Source of the DNA: JACRCG01 sp964524835
GTDB lineage: Bacteria; Desulfobacterota; Desulfuromonadia; Geobacterales; Pseudopelobacteraceae
Assembly: GCA_964524835.1 (NCBI GenBank)
Contig: CAZGEG010000002.1
Coordinates: 62,001-126,000, forward strand
DNA: 64,000 nucleotides
Direction of reading: 5' to 3'
Below, one piece after another: positions 1 through 8,457 of this stretch (its first letter is position 1; each line of letters begins with the position of its first letter). The notes under the pieces are model-generated. The model was not told where the DNA came from. It was given only the letters and a program-made list of their open reading frames with translations, and made no database searches. A program made the position numbers and the translations under genes.

Positions 1-421
1 CAAGGTAATCGATTCACGCCCCGACAAGGGGGGGACGGCCATCCGCCGCCGGCGTGAATGCGAGGAATGCACCAAGCGCTTTACCACCCACGAACGGGTG
101 GAGGAGATGCTGCCGCAGGTCTGCAAAAAAGACGGCCGCCGCGAACCGTTCGACCGGATGAAGATCATCTCCGGCATCAAGAAGGCGTGCGAAAAGCGCC
201 CCATTCCGGTCGAGGATATCGAGCAGATGGTCGACCGTCTGGAAGCGCGCCTGCAGGAATCGACGGACAAGGAGATCTCGACAACCGCCATCGGTGAATG
301 GATCATGAAGGAGCTGCACGGCATGGATGAGGTGGCGTACGTCCGCTTCGCCTCGGTCTACCGCTCGTTCCGTGACATCGGTGAATTTATGCAGGAACTG
401 CAGGACTTGCTGAAAAGATAG
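1..421 (+). CDS. nrdR: NrdR transcriptional repressor (5' end missing)
   Basis: C-terminal 139 codons of NrdR, the zinc-finger/ATP-cone repressor of ribonucleotide reductase genes. The reading frame is open from base 2, so the start lies upstream of the window; about a dozen N-terminal residues, including the first CPxC pair of the zinc ribbon, are missing. What remains starts at KVIDSRPDKG, keeps the second zinc pair (CEEC) and then the ATP-cone (RREPFDRMKIISGIKKACEK onward) to the end. The family is usually about 150 residues, so the loss fits. It sits just upstream of ribD, as in other Geobacter-type genomes. Identification is secure. Confidence 0.95.
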   Translation, partial: KVIDSRPDKGGTAIRRRRECEECTKRFTTHERVEEMLPQVCKKDGRREPFDRMKIISGIKKACEKRPIPVEDIEQMVDRLEARLQESTDKEISTTAIGEWIMKELHGMDEVAYVRFASVYRSFRDIGEFMQELQDLLKR

Positions 422-429
422 CGAAAAGC

Positions 430-507
430 AATGTTGAATTTTGAATGTTGGATGTTGAATTTCAATCCAAAATTCAGAATTCAGAATTTAAAATTCAAAA
501 TATCAAA
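430..507. repeat. AT-rich heptamer repeat, inverted arms
   Basis: The nrdR-ribD spacer holds repeated TTGAATT/TTGAATG units followed by the complementary AATTCAA/AATTCAG units, so the two halves can pair as a long imperfect hairpin. Similar arrays occur at 57514-57566 and, as one arm only, at 60601-60632. No coding sense is apparent. Confidence 0.8.
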
Positions 508-529
508 TTATGTTTCGTGAAAGTTTCTC

Positions 530-1636
530 ATGGTTTCCACCGACACCAAATACATGAAACGCGCCCTGACCCTCGCCCGCAAGGGGATCGGCAGGACGTC
601 GCCCAATCCGGCGGTGGGTTGCGTCATCGTCAAGAATGGTGCGGTTATCGGTGAAGGGTGGCACAGGAAGGCAGGCGAAGCGCACGCGGAGATCAATGCC
701 CTGGCGATGGCCGGAGCCGAGTCGCGCGGGGCGGACGTTTATGTCACGCTTGAGCCGTGCAGCCATACCGGCAGGACCCCCCCCTGCAGTGACGCGCTGA
801 TCCGGGCGGGAGTCAAGCGTGTCGTCGCCGGCATGCTCGATCCGAATCCTCTCGTCAGTGGCCGCGGCTTTGCGGCACTGAAAAAGGCCGGCATCGAAAC
901 GTCGTGCGGGATATGCGAGGACGACTGCCGTGCAGTCAACCTCCCGTTCATCAAGCATGTCACGACCGGCATCCCTTACGTGACCTACAAGTGCGCCATG
1001 ACCCTGGACGGCAACATCGCCACGATCACCGGAGAATCCCGCTGGATAAGCTGCGAGGAATCCCGGAAATATGTCCACCGGATGCGCTCACGCATGGACG
1101 CCGTCATGGTTGGGGTCGACACGATCATCGCCGACAATCCTCAGCTGACGGTACGGCATGTCCGGGGAAAGGACCCGTTACGTGTGATCGTGGACACGAG
1201 GCTGCGAACCCCTGAGAGCGTCAGCGTACTGAACGGGGAACTCTCTTCCAGGACCGTCATCGCCACCACGGAAAGCAATCCCCGCGTGCATCTCCGTTAT
1301 CTCAAGCAGGGGGTAACCATCATCGTTTGTGAAGAATTTGACGGCCGCGTCTCCATGGAAGACCTGCTGCAGAAACTGGGAACAATGGGGGTGCAATCCG
1401 TCCTGCTCGAGGGGGGCAGCCGCCTGGCGGGCACCATGCTGCAAAGCGGTCTGATCGACGAACTGGTGATATTCATCGCGCCGAAGGTCATCGGCAGCAA
1501 CGGCTTTGCCCCTTTTACCCTGCAGGGGATCACCAGTATGTCACAGGCCATCAAGCTGGATTTCACCACTGTCTGCCGCAGCGGTTCAGACATTGTCGTC
1601 ACAGCACGACCGGAGCGTTCATGTTTACCGGATTGA
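530..1636 (+). CDS. ribD: RibD bifunctional deaminase/reductase
   Basis: Riboflavin synthesis: deaminates the pyrimidine product of GTP cyclohydrolase II and then reduces its ribose side chain. Residues 1-145 are the zinc deaminase, with HAE at 52-54 (E54 the expected proton shuttle) and cysteines C77 and C86 in a PCSHTGRTPPC motif. Residues from about 148 to the end are the reductase (RibD C-terminal, DHFR-like fold; RGKDPLRVIVD, LLEGGSRL). Length of 368 is normal. GTGAAAG lies about 7 nt ahead of the ATG. The 3' end overlaps ribE by 16 nt, indicating coupled translation. Confidence 0.96.
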   Translation: MVSTDTKYMKRALTLARKGIGRTSPNPAVGCVIVKNGAVIGEGWHRKAGEAHAEINALAMAGAESRGADVYVTLEPCSHTGRTPPCSDALIRAGVKRVVAGMLDPNPLVSGRGFAALKKAGIETSCGICEDDCRAVNLPFIKHVTTGIPYVTYKCAMTLDGNIATITGESRWISCEESRKYVHRMRSRMDAVMVGVDTIIADNPQLTVRHVRGKDPLRVIVDTRLRTPESVSVLNGELSSRTVIATTESNPRVHLRYLKQGVTIIVCEEFDGRVSMEDLLQKLGTMGVQSVLLEGGSRLAGTMLQSGLIDELVIFIAPKVIGSNGFAPFTLQGITSMSQAIKLDFTTVCRSGSDIVVTARPERSCLPD

Positions 1637-2262
1637 TCGAAAGCATCGGCCGGGTAACAGCCATTGAAAAACGCGGCGCGGCGGCGGTTCTGACCGTGGC
1701 CACCACCCTGCCGGCAGCGGAGATCGCCATCGGTGATTCGGTGGCGGTCAACGGCGCCTGCCTGACCGTTACCGCAAAACGTGAGGATACGCTGATCTTC
1801 GATGTTTCGCCGGAGACGCTGACCGGCACGACAATCGGAAGCCTGCGGAACGGCTGGAACGTCAATCTTGAGCGCGCCCTGCGACTTGGCGACAGGATGG
1901 GGGGGCATATCGTCACCGGCCATATCGACTGCATCGGGAGGCTGCTGCAGAGCAGTGAAACCTCCGGGAACCGGGTCCTGGAATTCGGCATTCCCCCCGA
2001 TCATTCCCGCTACATGGTGCAAAAGGGTTCGGTAGCGATCGACGGCATCAGCCTGACGGTCAATGCGGTCTCCGATGGCGGCTTTTCGGTGAACATCATA
2101 CCGCTCACGATATCCAGCACCACGCTCGCGCAACTTAAGATCGGCGACCGCGTCAACATTGAAACAGACATCATCGGCAAGTATGTGGAAAGGCTGACGT
2201 CCCCCTGGAAGCCGGGAGGCGGCCTGAGCATGAAAACACTCGCAGAGAATGGATTTATCTAA
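1621..2262 (+). CDS. ribE: Riboflavin synthase alpha subunit
   Basis: Dismutates two 6,7-dimethyl-8-ribityllumazine molecules to riboflavin, the last step of the pathway. The start MFTGLIESIG is the family hallmark, and the 213 residues hold the two homologous lumazine-binding halves (first about 1-95, second about 96-200, with TGHIDCIGR opening the second). It overlaps the end of ribD and is followed after 15 nt by ribBA, so ribD-ribE-ribBA form one transcription unit. Lumazine synthase (ribH) is not in the window. Confidence 0.96.
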   Translation: MFTGLIESIGRVTAIEKRGAAAVLTVATTLPAAEIAIGDSVAVNGACLTVTAKREDTLIFDVSPETLTGTTIGSLRNGWNVNLERALRLGDRMGGHIVTGHIDCIGRLLQSSETSGNRVLEFGIPPDHSRYMVQKGSVAIDGISLTVNAVSDGGFSVNIIPLTISSTTLAQLKIGDRVNIETDIIGKYVERLTSPWKPGGGLSMKTLAENGFI

Positions 2263-2277
2263 AAGGAAAGGTGCACA

Positions 2278-3483
2278 ATGTCAGTATCAACAATAGAAGA
2301 GGCAATCGAAGATATCCGTCAGGGTAAAATGGTTATCCTGGTTGATGATGAGGATCGTGAAAACGAAGGAGATCTGACCCTGGCGGCCGAGGCGGCCACT
2401 GCGGAGAACATCAACTTCATGGCAAAATACGGCCGCGGCCTGATCTGCCTGACGTTGACCTCTGAAAAATGCGATGAACTGGGACTCCGCCCGATGGTGC
2501 GCGACAACACCTCTCCCTTTGAAACCGCATTCACTGTTTCGATCGAGGCGAAGCATGGCGTGACCACCGGCATTTCTGCGGCAGACCGGGCTCTCACTAT
2601 CGTAACCGCCGTAGCTGAAGGTGCCACTGCCAGGGATCTGGTAAGTCCCGGCCACGTGTTCCCGCTCAGGGCTCGCAAAGGCGGCGTACTCGTGCGTCTC
2701 GGCCAGACCGAGGGTTCCGTGGACCTGGCCCGCCTGGCGGGGCTGAAGCCGGCCGGAGTTATTTGTGAAATCATGAATGACGACGGTACGATGGCCCGCA
2801 TGCCGGAACTGAAAGTATTTGCGAAAGAACACAACATCAAGATCTGCACGATTGCCGACCTGGTGGCGTATCGCCTCAAGAATGAACGGCTGGTGCGCAC
2901 GGTAGCCGAAGCGCGCCTTCCCTCCACGTTCGGCGGTGAATGGCGTGCGATCGGCTTTGAGAACGATATCGACAAGCTTGAGCATATTGCCCTGGTTAAA
3001 GGTGAGCTGAAAAAGAACCAGCCGGTGCTGGTCAGGGTTCATTCAGAATGCCTTACCGGCGATGTGCTCGGGAGCCAGCGCTGCGACTGCGGCGAACAAC
3101 TTCATCGGGCCATGGAGCAGATCGCCGCGGTGGGGAGCGGCGTGATACTCTATATGCGCCAGGAGGGGCGCGGCATAGGCCTGGTCAACAAACTGAAAGC
3201 GTATGAGCTGCAGGACAACGGGCGCGACACGGTGGAGGCCAATATTGAGCTCGGCTTCAAGGCCGATCTGCGCGAATACGGGATCGGCGCCCAGATCCTG
3301 CTGGCTCTCGGCATCACCAAGATCCGCCTGCTGACCAACAACCCGAAGAAGCTGATCGGATTGCAGGGGTACGGCATCGATATTGTCGAAAGGGTTTCGA
3401 TAGAAACGGAACCGACCGACACCAACCGGGACTATCTTGAGACCAAACGCGAAAAAATGGGACACCTGCTGGAGAACCTGTAA
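2278..3483 (+). CDS. ribBA: RibBA: DHBP synthase / GTP cyclohydrolase II
   Basis: Bifunctional first-step enzyme of riboflavin synthesis. Residues 1-200 are 3,4-dihydroxy-2-butanone-4-phosphate synthase, with the acidic metal loop DDEDRENEGDL at 23-33. Residues from about 205 to 401 are GTP cyclohydrolase II, with zinc cysteines in SECLTGDVLGSQRCDCGEQ and the RQEGRGIGL motif. The 401-residue length is typical of the fused form. AAAGGAAAGG precedes the ATG. The stop codon overlaps the next start (TAATG), coupling it to queH. Confidence 0.96.
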   Translation: MSVSTIEEAIEDIRQGKMVILVDDEDRENEGDLTLAAEAATAENINFMAKYGRGLICLTLTSEKCDELGLRPMVRDNTSPFETAFTVSIEAKHGVTTGISAADRALTIVTAVAEGATARDLVSPGHVFPLRARKGGVLVRLGQTEGSVDLARLAGLKPAGVICEIMNDDGTMARMPELKVFAKEHNIKICTIADLVAYRLKNERLVRTVAEARLPSTFGGEWRAIGFENDIDKLEHIALVKGELKKNQPVLVRVHSECLTGDVLGSQRCDCGEQLHRAMEQIAAVGSGVILYMRQEGRGIGLVNKLKAYELQDNGRDTVEANIELGFKADLREYGIGAQILLALGITKIRLLTNNPKKLIGLQGYGIDIVERVSIETEPTDTNRDYLETKREKMGHLLENL

Positions 3484-4031
3484 TGAAGATTCTCCTGCAC
3501 ACCTGCTGCGGCCCCTGTGCGCTCTTCCCGCTCCATCAGCTCCGGGCAGCCGGTCATCATGTGACCGGCTTTTTCTACAACCACAATATTCATCCCTACC
3601 AGGAGTATGTCCGCCGGCGCGATGCCGCCATTCAGATGGCGGAGCAGGAAGCTATGCCGCTGATCCTTCGTGACGATTATGACCTGGAAGGTTTTCTGGC
3701 CCACGCTGCCGCGGAGCCGGACCGGCGCTGCAGCTATTGCTACGCGTCGCGCCTTACTGCTGCTGCAGAGGAGGCTGCCAAAGGAGGCTTTGACGCGTTT
3801 ACCGCATCGCTGCTCTACAGCAGATACCAGAAGCATGACGAAATCAGGGAATTGGGGGAGCGGATCGGGAGCCGGTGCGGGGTGGCGTTTTACTACCAGG
3901 ATTTTCGGTCTGGGTGGCAGGAGGGAATCCGGCTTTCGAAAGAGCTGGGATTATACCGCCAGCAGTACTGCGGCTGCATCTACAGCGAGATGGAGCGGTA
4001 TCTAAAGCAGGGTTCAGGAAACAGGGTATAG
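3483..4031 (+). CDS. queH: Epoxyqueuosine reductase QueH
   Basis: Last step of queuosine tRNA modification, reducing epoxyqueuosine in the tRNA anticodon; QueH is the non-homologous alternative to QueG (former DUF208). The 182-residue protein carries the expected cysteine sets: CCGPC at residues 8-12 near the N terminus, then CSYCYASR in the middle and QYCGCIYS near the C terminus, which in the family bind an Fe-S cluster and metal. The ATG overlaps the ribBA stop codon, so it appears to be the last translationally coupled gene of the rib unit, though its pathway is unrelated. Confidence 0.9.
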   Translation: MKILLHTCCGPCALFPLHQLRAAGHHVTGFFYNHNIHPYQEYVRRRDAAIQMAEQEAMPLILRDDYDLEGFLAHAAAEPDRRCSYCYASRLTAAAEEAAKGGFDAFTASLLYSRYQKHDEIRELGERIGSRCGVAFYYQDFRSGWQEGIRLSKELGLYRQQYCGCIYSEMERYLKQGSGNRV

Positions 4032-4055
4032 GTAAAATCAATAACAGGTACTGCC

Positions 4056-4271
4056 ATGCACAATTTCGGAAAACCGTTGATCATCTTGGGTCTCGTTCTG
4101 CTGGCTGCCGGAGTGCTGATCTCCTTCGCGCCGCGTTTCCCCACCTGGCTCGGCAGACTTCCGGGGGATATAACCTTCAGGCGCGGCACCTTCAGTTTCT
4201 ATTTTCCCCTCGCAACATGCCTGCTGCTTTCGGCCGTTCTCTCGTTCATCCTCTGGCTGCTCAGAAAATAA
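4056..4271 (+). CDS. DUF2905-type small membrane protein
   Basis: 71 residues with two predicted membrane segments (about 6-24 and 47-68) joined by a loop containing FPTWLGRLPGDITF, which is characteristic of the DUF2905 family. Function unknown. It lies 24 nt after queH and is followed by a strong terminator, so it probably ends the rib/queH transcript. Confidence 0.75.
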   Translation: MHNFGKPLIILGLVLLAAGVLISFAPRFPTWLGRLPGDITFRRGTFSFYFPLATCLLLSAVLSFILWLLRK

Positions 4272-4301
4272 AGAGGTTCTACCCGGATACGATTAGGCAA
4301 C

Positions 4302-4333
4302 AAAAAAAGCCCGCGTTGCCGCGGGCTTTTTTT
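4302..4333. terminator. Bidirectional intrinsic terminator
   Basis: GCCCGCG / CGCGGGC stem with a 4-nt loop, flanked by A-run on the left and T-run on the right, so it can stop transcripts from both sides: the rib/DUF2905 unit on plus and the ferredoxin gene on minus. Confidence 0.9.
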
Positions 4334-4356
4334 GTGAGCTGTGTGTTCAATGTCAC

Positions 4357-4524
4357 TTAAGCATGGATAGCGCTTACTGGGCAAGTATCAACGCACGCTC
4401 CGCAGTCGATACAGGTATCGGCGTCGATGACACGCACAGAACCCTGCTCGCTGATAGCGTTAACTGGACAGGAATCCTCACAAGCCGCACAGTTCGTGCA
4501 ATCTTCAGTAATAGTATGGGACAC
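4357..4524 (-). CDS. Small 2[4Fe-4S] ferredoxin
   Basis: A 55-residue ferredoxin of clostridial type, an electron carrier in the cytoplasm. Two complete CxxCxxCxxxCP motifs are visible (C9, C12, C15, C19 and C38, C41, C44, C48), each followed by a conserved xxAI. The start is GTG at 4524-4522, reading VSHTITEDCTNC, preceded by a full AAGGAGGTG ribosome site 5 nt away, which decides the start. It is convergent with the DUF2905 gene and shares its terminator, and is divergent from ackA. It is shorter than most ORF cut-offs and the opposite strand has a misleading 61-codon frame. Confidence 0.93.
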   Translation of the reverse strand: MSHTITEDCTNCAACEDSCPVNAISEQGSVRVIDADTCIDCGACVDTCPVSAIHA

Positions 4525-4769
4525 AATTTCACCTCCTTGTTAGATTAGCTTCCCTGATGGAATGCAAAAATCAATTTACTATACTGATTTTTAAATGTCC
4601 AGCAAAGAAATATTCCTTCGGCAAATACGACGGTACATATTTTGTTGAATTCATTCCGCGTTCCGTGTATATATCAAAAACAGTTTTATTACAGCTAGTT
4701 GTTTTAGTTTCGATGTTATTTTTTTACTGATATTATAACCGGATGACTGTTTATTTAAAGGGGGCACAC
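4525..4769. promoter_or_regulatory. Divergent promoter region, ferredoxin / ackA
   Basis: 245 bp AT-rich spacer between two divergent genes. It must contain a promoter for each. A TATTATAA stretch near 4732-4739 is a possible -10 for ackA, but no well-spaced -35 is apparent, so no promoter is assigned. Confidence 0.4.
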
Positions 4770-6035
4770 ATGATAATCATGGCACTAAACTGCGGCAGCT
4801 CATCAGTAAAATACCAGCTTTTCGATTGGCAGAAAATGGAGGTCGTCGCCAAAGGCATGGTAGAACGGGTTATCATTGGCGGATCGTTTATCATGCATGA
4901 AATCCCCGGCCGCGAAAACTATCATCACGAACAGGACTGTGCCAACCACCAGGAAGCGATTGATCTGCTTATCAAGACGGTTACGGACCCCGTCCATGGC
5001 GTGCTGAAACACGTCAACGAAATATCCGCCGTTGGACACCGGGTTGTGCATGGCGGAGAAAAATTCACCTGTTCCGTCATGATCGACGAAAACGTGCTTA
5101 ATGCCGTTAAGGAAGTACAGCACCTGGCGCCGCTCCACAACCCTCCCAACATCGAGGGAATCGAAGCCGCCCAGGCCCTGATGCCGACGATCCCGCATGT
5201 TGCAATTTTCGATACCGCCTTCCATCAGACGATGCCCGAGCACGCTTACATTTACCCGCTTCCCTACGAATGGTATGAACAGCATCAGGTGCGGCGCTAC
5301 GGCTTCCACGGCACTTCGCACCTGTACGTTTCCAAGCGTGCCGCCGTCCTGCTCGGCAAGGATCCCAAAGACACCAATATCGTCACGATGCACATCGGCA
5401 ACGGAGTATCGCACTGCGCAATCAAGAACGGCATTTCAGTCGACACCACCATGGGGCTCACTCCGCTTGAAGGTGCGGTCATGGGTACCCGCTGCGGCGA
5501 TATCGATCCAGCCATCCCCGCCTTCATGATGCAGAAAAACAACCTCTCCGCCAAGGAGATTGACAGCATCCTGAACAAGAAAAGCGGCGTCATGGGAATT
5601 ACCGGCCGGTTCACCGACCGCCGCGACGTCATCGAACATGCCAATGCCGGCGACAAGCGGTGCCAGCTGTCTCTGGATATCGAGTCGTACCGTTTAAAAA
5701 AATACATCGGCGCTTTCATGGCTGCCGTCGGCAAGCTTGACGCGGTCGTGTTCACCGCCGGCGTCGGAGAGATGGGTGCGGCCATCCGCGAAAAGGCGGT
5801 CGAAGGACTAGAGCACATCGGCATCATCCTCGACCGCGAGCGGAACAAGGGCGCCATGACCCGCAAGAGGGAAACCCTGATTACCACCGATGACTCTCCG
5901 GTCAAAGTATTCGTAATCCCGACCGACGAGGAGCTGGTTTTCACGGAAGACGTTGTTGGTATTCTGAGCGGAACCTACACCGATCACATGCATTTCCAGT
6001 ATTCATTCGCAAAACCGGATTTTATCCGAAAGTAA
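4770..6035 (+). CDS. ackA: Acetate kinase
   Basis: Reversible phosphorylation of acetate by ATP, giving acetyl phosphate; in acetate users it is the entry step with phosphotransacetylase. The 421-residue protein starts MIIMALNCGSSSVKYQLF (N7 and the phosphate-1 loop), followed by GHRVVHGG, GFHGTSH and GTRCGDIDP. An in-frame ATG 27 nt upstream exists, but the ATG at 4770 has AAAGGGGG at a good distance and matches the family N terminus. No pta is beside it. A terminator follows. Confidence 0.95.
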   Translation: MIIMALNCGSSSVKYQLFDWQKMEVVAKGMVERVIIGGSFIMHEIPGRENYHHEQDCANHQEAIDLLIKTVTDPVHGVLKHVNEISAVGHRVVHGGEKFTCSVMIDENVLNAVKEVQHLAPLHNPPNIEGIEAAQALMPTIPHVAIFDTAFHQTMPEHAYIYPLPYEWYEQHQVRRYGFHGTSHLYVSKRAAVLLGKDPKDTNIVTMHIGNGVSHCAIKNGISVDTTMGLTPLEGAVMGTRCGDIDPAIPAFMMQKNNLSAKEIDSILNKKSGVMGITGRFTDRRDVIEHANAGDKRCQLSLDIESYRLKKYIGAFMAAVGKLDAVVFTAGVGEMGAAIREKAVEGLEHIGIILDRERNKGAMTRKRETLITTDDSPVKVFVIPTDEELVFTEDVVGILSGTYTDHMHFQYSFAKPDFIRK

Positions 6036-6072
6036 CCGGACTGACCCGACAGACCATACAGACCATACAGAC

Positions 6073-6103
6073 AAAAAAACCGGCGCGATGCCGGTTTTTT
6101 TGT
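6073..6103 (+). terminator. Intrinsic terminator after ackA
   Basis: A-run, CCGGC stem, short GCGAT loop, GCCGG, then a run of seven T. A small ACCATACAG direct repeat lies just before it. Confidence 0.85.
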
Positions 6104-6167
6104 TTTGGGGAAAGAAGAAGTCTCTTACGACTTAGAGAAATATGGCATGTGAGAAGAGAGGCTTTAC

Positions 6168-6258
6168 TCACGCAACGACGCAACGACGCAACGAAAAGCA
6201 TTTAAACAAGATCCTTGGTTTGTGGTTTAAAACGTTGCGTCGTAGCGTCGTTGCGTGA
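6168..6258. repeat. Inverted array of an 8-nt unit (ACGCAACG)
   Basis: Three tandem copies of CAACGACG-type units on the left arm face the complementary CGTTGCGTCG units on the right arm, about 40 bp apart, with an inner TTTAAAC/GTTTAAA pair. It fills the ackA-truD space and could fold as a long hairpin. Same kind of structure as the arrays at 14031-14134 and 53717-53779 but a different unit. Confidence 0.85.
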
Positions 6259-6310
6259 AAAATATTTTGTTCCGCTTGCTCGGCTTTAGTCTGTCAGTTG
6301 CTGGCCCAAT

Positions 6311-7507
6311 TCAGAACGTCTTGGTAATTTCCCTGATCAGCGAAGTCGCATACGAACCTTTCGGCAGAGTGAACTCCACCGTCACGGCATCACCTGAAGC
6401 GCTCCAGGAGAGATCCACGGCGGGCACCCGCAGCGGCCTCCTCTCACCCTCCATCCGGAGACCGCCCGGCAGGTCAAATTGAGAAAGGTTTACCCCAGCC
6501 CGCTCCAGGATGTTGCTTTCAAATCCCCATACCTCGCCTTCGGGGTGTTTCATTTTGCAGCCGAACATCGGCCCGCTGGCCGATATTTCAAACGCGTCAG
6601 CTCGTTCCTGCTCGGTTGCCGCATCTTCAACCAGAAAACAGGCACCATTGACATGTTTGATGGCCAGATCACCGGCCATCACCAGGTCAATATCTTCAAT
6701 CCGTCCAGCCACGGCCTGATCGAACAGGAATGATTGAATAGCCGAAAGATACAGCTTTTTCAGCCGGGGATGGATAGCGGAAAACGCTTTCTCGAATTCT
6801 CCCGGCCTGGCGACCAGTCGCTGCAGCACGTCGCGCTCGCTGCGACAGTGGCGGGGGAAAAGCCGGAGAGCGTCATCCAGAGCCCCCTGCTGATACGCGC
6901 AAATAGCTGCGGACCATCTTTCATCTTTTACCGCATCCGGCTCGCCGATCATTCGGTCCACACAGGCGCGCCAATCCCGCCGGAGCAGCGCCGCGCCGAT
7001 CAGATGCGAATTGCCCTGCGCGCCGTAGCGCTGGTAGCCGAAGTAGTTCGGAACGCCGCGTTTCCCGAGTATCTCCAGGATTGCCGGGACCAGTTGGGAT
7101 GCTGTGCCGGAAACACCCCGAATCACGATGCGAAAGCGATTCCCCTTGTGATGCCCGAGTTTGAGCTTATTGGCGTGACGCTCTGCCGAAATGACTCTGA
7201 CGCCGTCCAGTTCCAGGGCTAGAGCCTTCTCCGGAGTGACCCGCTGGATGGAGAGCGTCTGACGCGTAACGCCGACGGCATCCTTCATGCCGGCATAACC
7301 GACCTCGCGCTCAGGGATCTTCAGGGCGGCCGCGATGCGGCTGATCGCCTCCAGGGTCGTGATGCCCCGTTTTTCGATCATCAGGTAGCAATGTTCACCG
7401 GACCCGCACGGGAGGTAGGAAGGAATCTCCTCGACATGAAAGTCCTCGGGGGATTCTTTGATTGTACCGCCACAACCGGGTATGTCAGCCGTTAAGTACG
7501 GATGCAT
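6311..7507 (-). CDS. truD: tRNA pseudouridine(13) synthase TruD
   Basis: Converts uridine 13 of tRNA to pseudouridine. The 398-residue protein has the family core motif GYAGMKDAVGVTRQ with the catalytic aspartate at D76, then NYFGYQRYG further on. A longer in-frame start 54 nt upstream would run into the preceding gene; the ATG at 7507 has GGGAGG about 8 nt ahead and lies 4 nt after the previous stop, so it is preferred. It is the last gene of a minus-strand unit with the HsmA-like gene and trmL. Confidence 0.93.
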   Translation of the reverse strand: MHPYLTADIPGCGGTIKESPEDFHVEEIPSYLPCGSGEHCYLMIEKRGITTLEAISRIAAALKIPEREVGYAGMKDAVGVTRQTLSIQRVTPEKALALELDGVRVISAERHANKLKLGHHKGNRFRIVIRGVSGTASQLVPAILEILGKRGVPNYFGYQRYGAQGNSHLIGAALLRRDWRACVDRMIGEPDAVKDERWSAAICAYQQGALDDALRLFPRHCRSERDVLQRLVARPGEFEKAFSAIHPRLKKLYLSAIQSFLFDQAVAGRIEDIDLVMAGDLAIKHVNGACFLVEDAATEQERADAFEISASGPMFGCKMKHPEGEVWGFESNILERAGVNLSQFDLPGGLRMEGERRPLRVPAVDLSWSASGDAVTVEFTLPKGSYATSLIREITKTF

Positions 7508-7511
7508 CTGA

Positions 7512-7892
7512 TCATCCTCCCATCCGCAGCATGCCGGAAACCGCTCCGCTGACAAACGCAACCAGCCAGCAGCTGTAGATCGTCAGGCTGACACGGTGAA
7601 ACAGAACATTGACCGCTTCCGCCCGATGGAGCAGGGACGCCGTCAACGCCAGCAGGAAATGTAATCCCATCCCGGCCAGTGAGGCGATGCCGGTAACGTT
7701 ATGCCACTCCGGTGCTTTGCCGTACATTTCGGCGACCATGTTCATCTGGTAAGTGCCCATGAAATCACAAAAAAGACCAATCCCGAAAATTGCCAGGTGC
7801 TTCGGCTGCAGCCCCTGCCTGCGACCGCTGAATACCGCCCAGGTGTAGAAAATAAGCGCCAGATTCATCCAGATGACCGCTCTGGCCAGCAT
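7512..7892 (-). CDS. HsmA-like (TIGR03987-type) membrane protein
   Basis: 126 residues with four predicted membrane segments (about 2-20, 32-52, 68-90, 98-120). The stretch LIFYTWAVFSGRR...GIGLFCDFMGTYQM resembles the TIGR03987/HsmA family of small membrane proteins; function is unknown to me beyond that. The start is the ATG overlapping the trmL stop (TAATG), with GGGAGG ahead; a longer start 18 nt upstream would lie inside trmL. Translational coupling to trmL and 4-nt spacing to truD indicate one operon. Confidence 0.6.
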   Translation of the reverse strand: MLARAVIWMNLALIFYTWAVFSGRRQGLQPKHLAIFGIGLFCDFMGTYQMNMVAEMYGKAPEWHNVTGIASLAGMGLHFLLALTASLLHRAEAVNVLFHRVSLTIYSCWLVAFVSGAVSGMLRMGG

Positions 7893-8356
7893 TACGAAAT
7901 CCTCCCGCACTGGCGCAGTGCTTCATAGAGTACGATTCCGGCCGACGTCGACAGGTTGAGGCTGCGCACTTTTTCCGCCGGCATCGGAATGGTGAATGAT
8001 GTATCCGGGTTGGCGAGAAGAAGCTCTTCCGGCAGTCCTTTGGTTTCCTTGCCGAAGACGATGTAATCACCCGGCTGAAAACCGGCCTGCAGATAGCTCC
8101 GTTCGACTTTGGTGCTCAGGTAGAAGAAGCGCCCCTCCGCTGCGGCAGCCTGAAGTGTCTCCAGGTCAGGCCACAGTTTCAGGGCGACAAACTCCCAGTA
8201 ATCGAGTCCGGCCCGCTTGAGATAGCGGTCATCGAGGGAAAATCCGAGCCGCCCCACGAGATGCAGAACAGTCCCTGTGGCTGCACAGAGTCGGGCGACG
8301 TTTCCGGTATTGGGAGGGATTTCAGGTTCGATCAGAACGATATTGAATGGTTTCAT
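7892..8356 (-). CDS. trmL: tRNA (cytidine34-2'-O)-methyltransferase TrmL
   Basis: SPOUT-fold methyltransferase that 2'-O-methylates the wobble base of certain leucine tRNAs. The 154-residue protein starts MKPFNIVLIEPEIPPNTGNV, has FGKETKGLP, and the knot segment IPMPAEKVRSLNLSTSAGIVLYE. The start at 8356 matches the family; the frame extends 87 nt upstream without support. First gene of the trmL/HsmA-like/truD unit, transcribed away from serA. Confidence 0.92.
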   Translation of the reverse strand: MKPFNIVLIEPEIPPNTGNVARLCAATGTVLHLVGRLGFSLDDRYLKRAGLDYWEFVALKLWPDLETLQAAAAEGRFFYLSTKVERSYLQAGFQPGDYIVFGKETKGLPEELLLANPDTSFTIPMPAEKVRSLNLSTSAGIVLYEALRQCGRIS

Positions 8357-8384
8357 GGCGCAAATGTATACCACTATTTGCGCC
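8357..8384. promoter_or_regulatory. 9-bp inverted repeat between trmL and serA
   Basis: GGCGCAAAT and ATTTGCGCC face each other across 10 nt directly against the trmL start codon, in the divergent trmL/serA promoter space. It could be an operator or a 5'-leader hairpin of the trmL mRNA; no regulator is nearby. Confidence 0.5.
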
Positions 8385-8457
8385 CGCCGCGCTTGCATTT
8401 TTTTTGCTGCAGAGCTATTGTGCAGGATCAAAATCCATTGCATCCGGAGATTCGATC

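Noticed and set aside
4363..4548. 61-codon plus-strand frame over the ferredoxin
   Set aside because: The minus strand encodes a perfect ferredoxin with a ribosome site.
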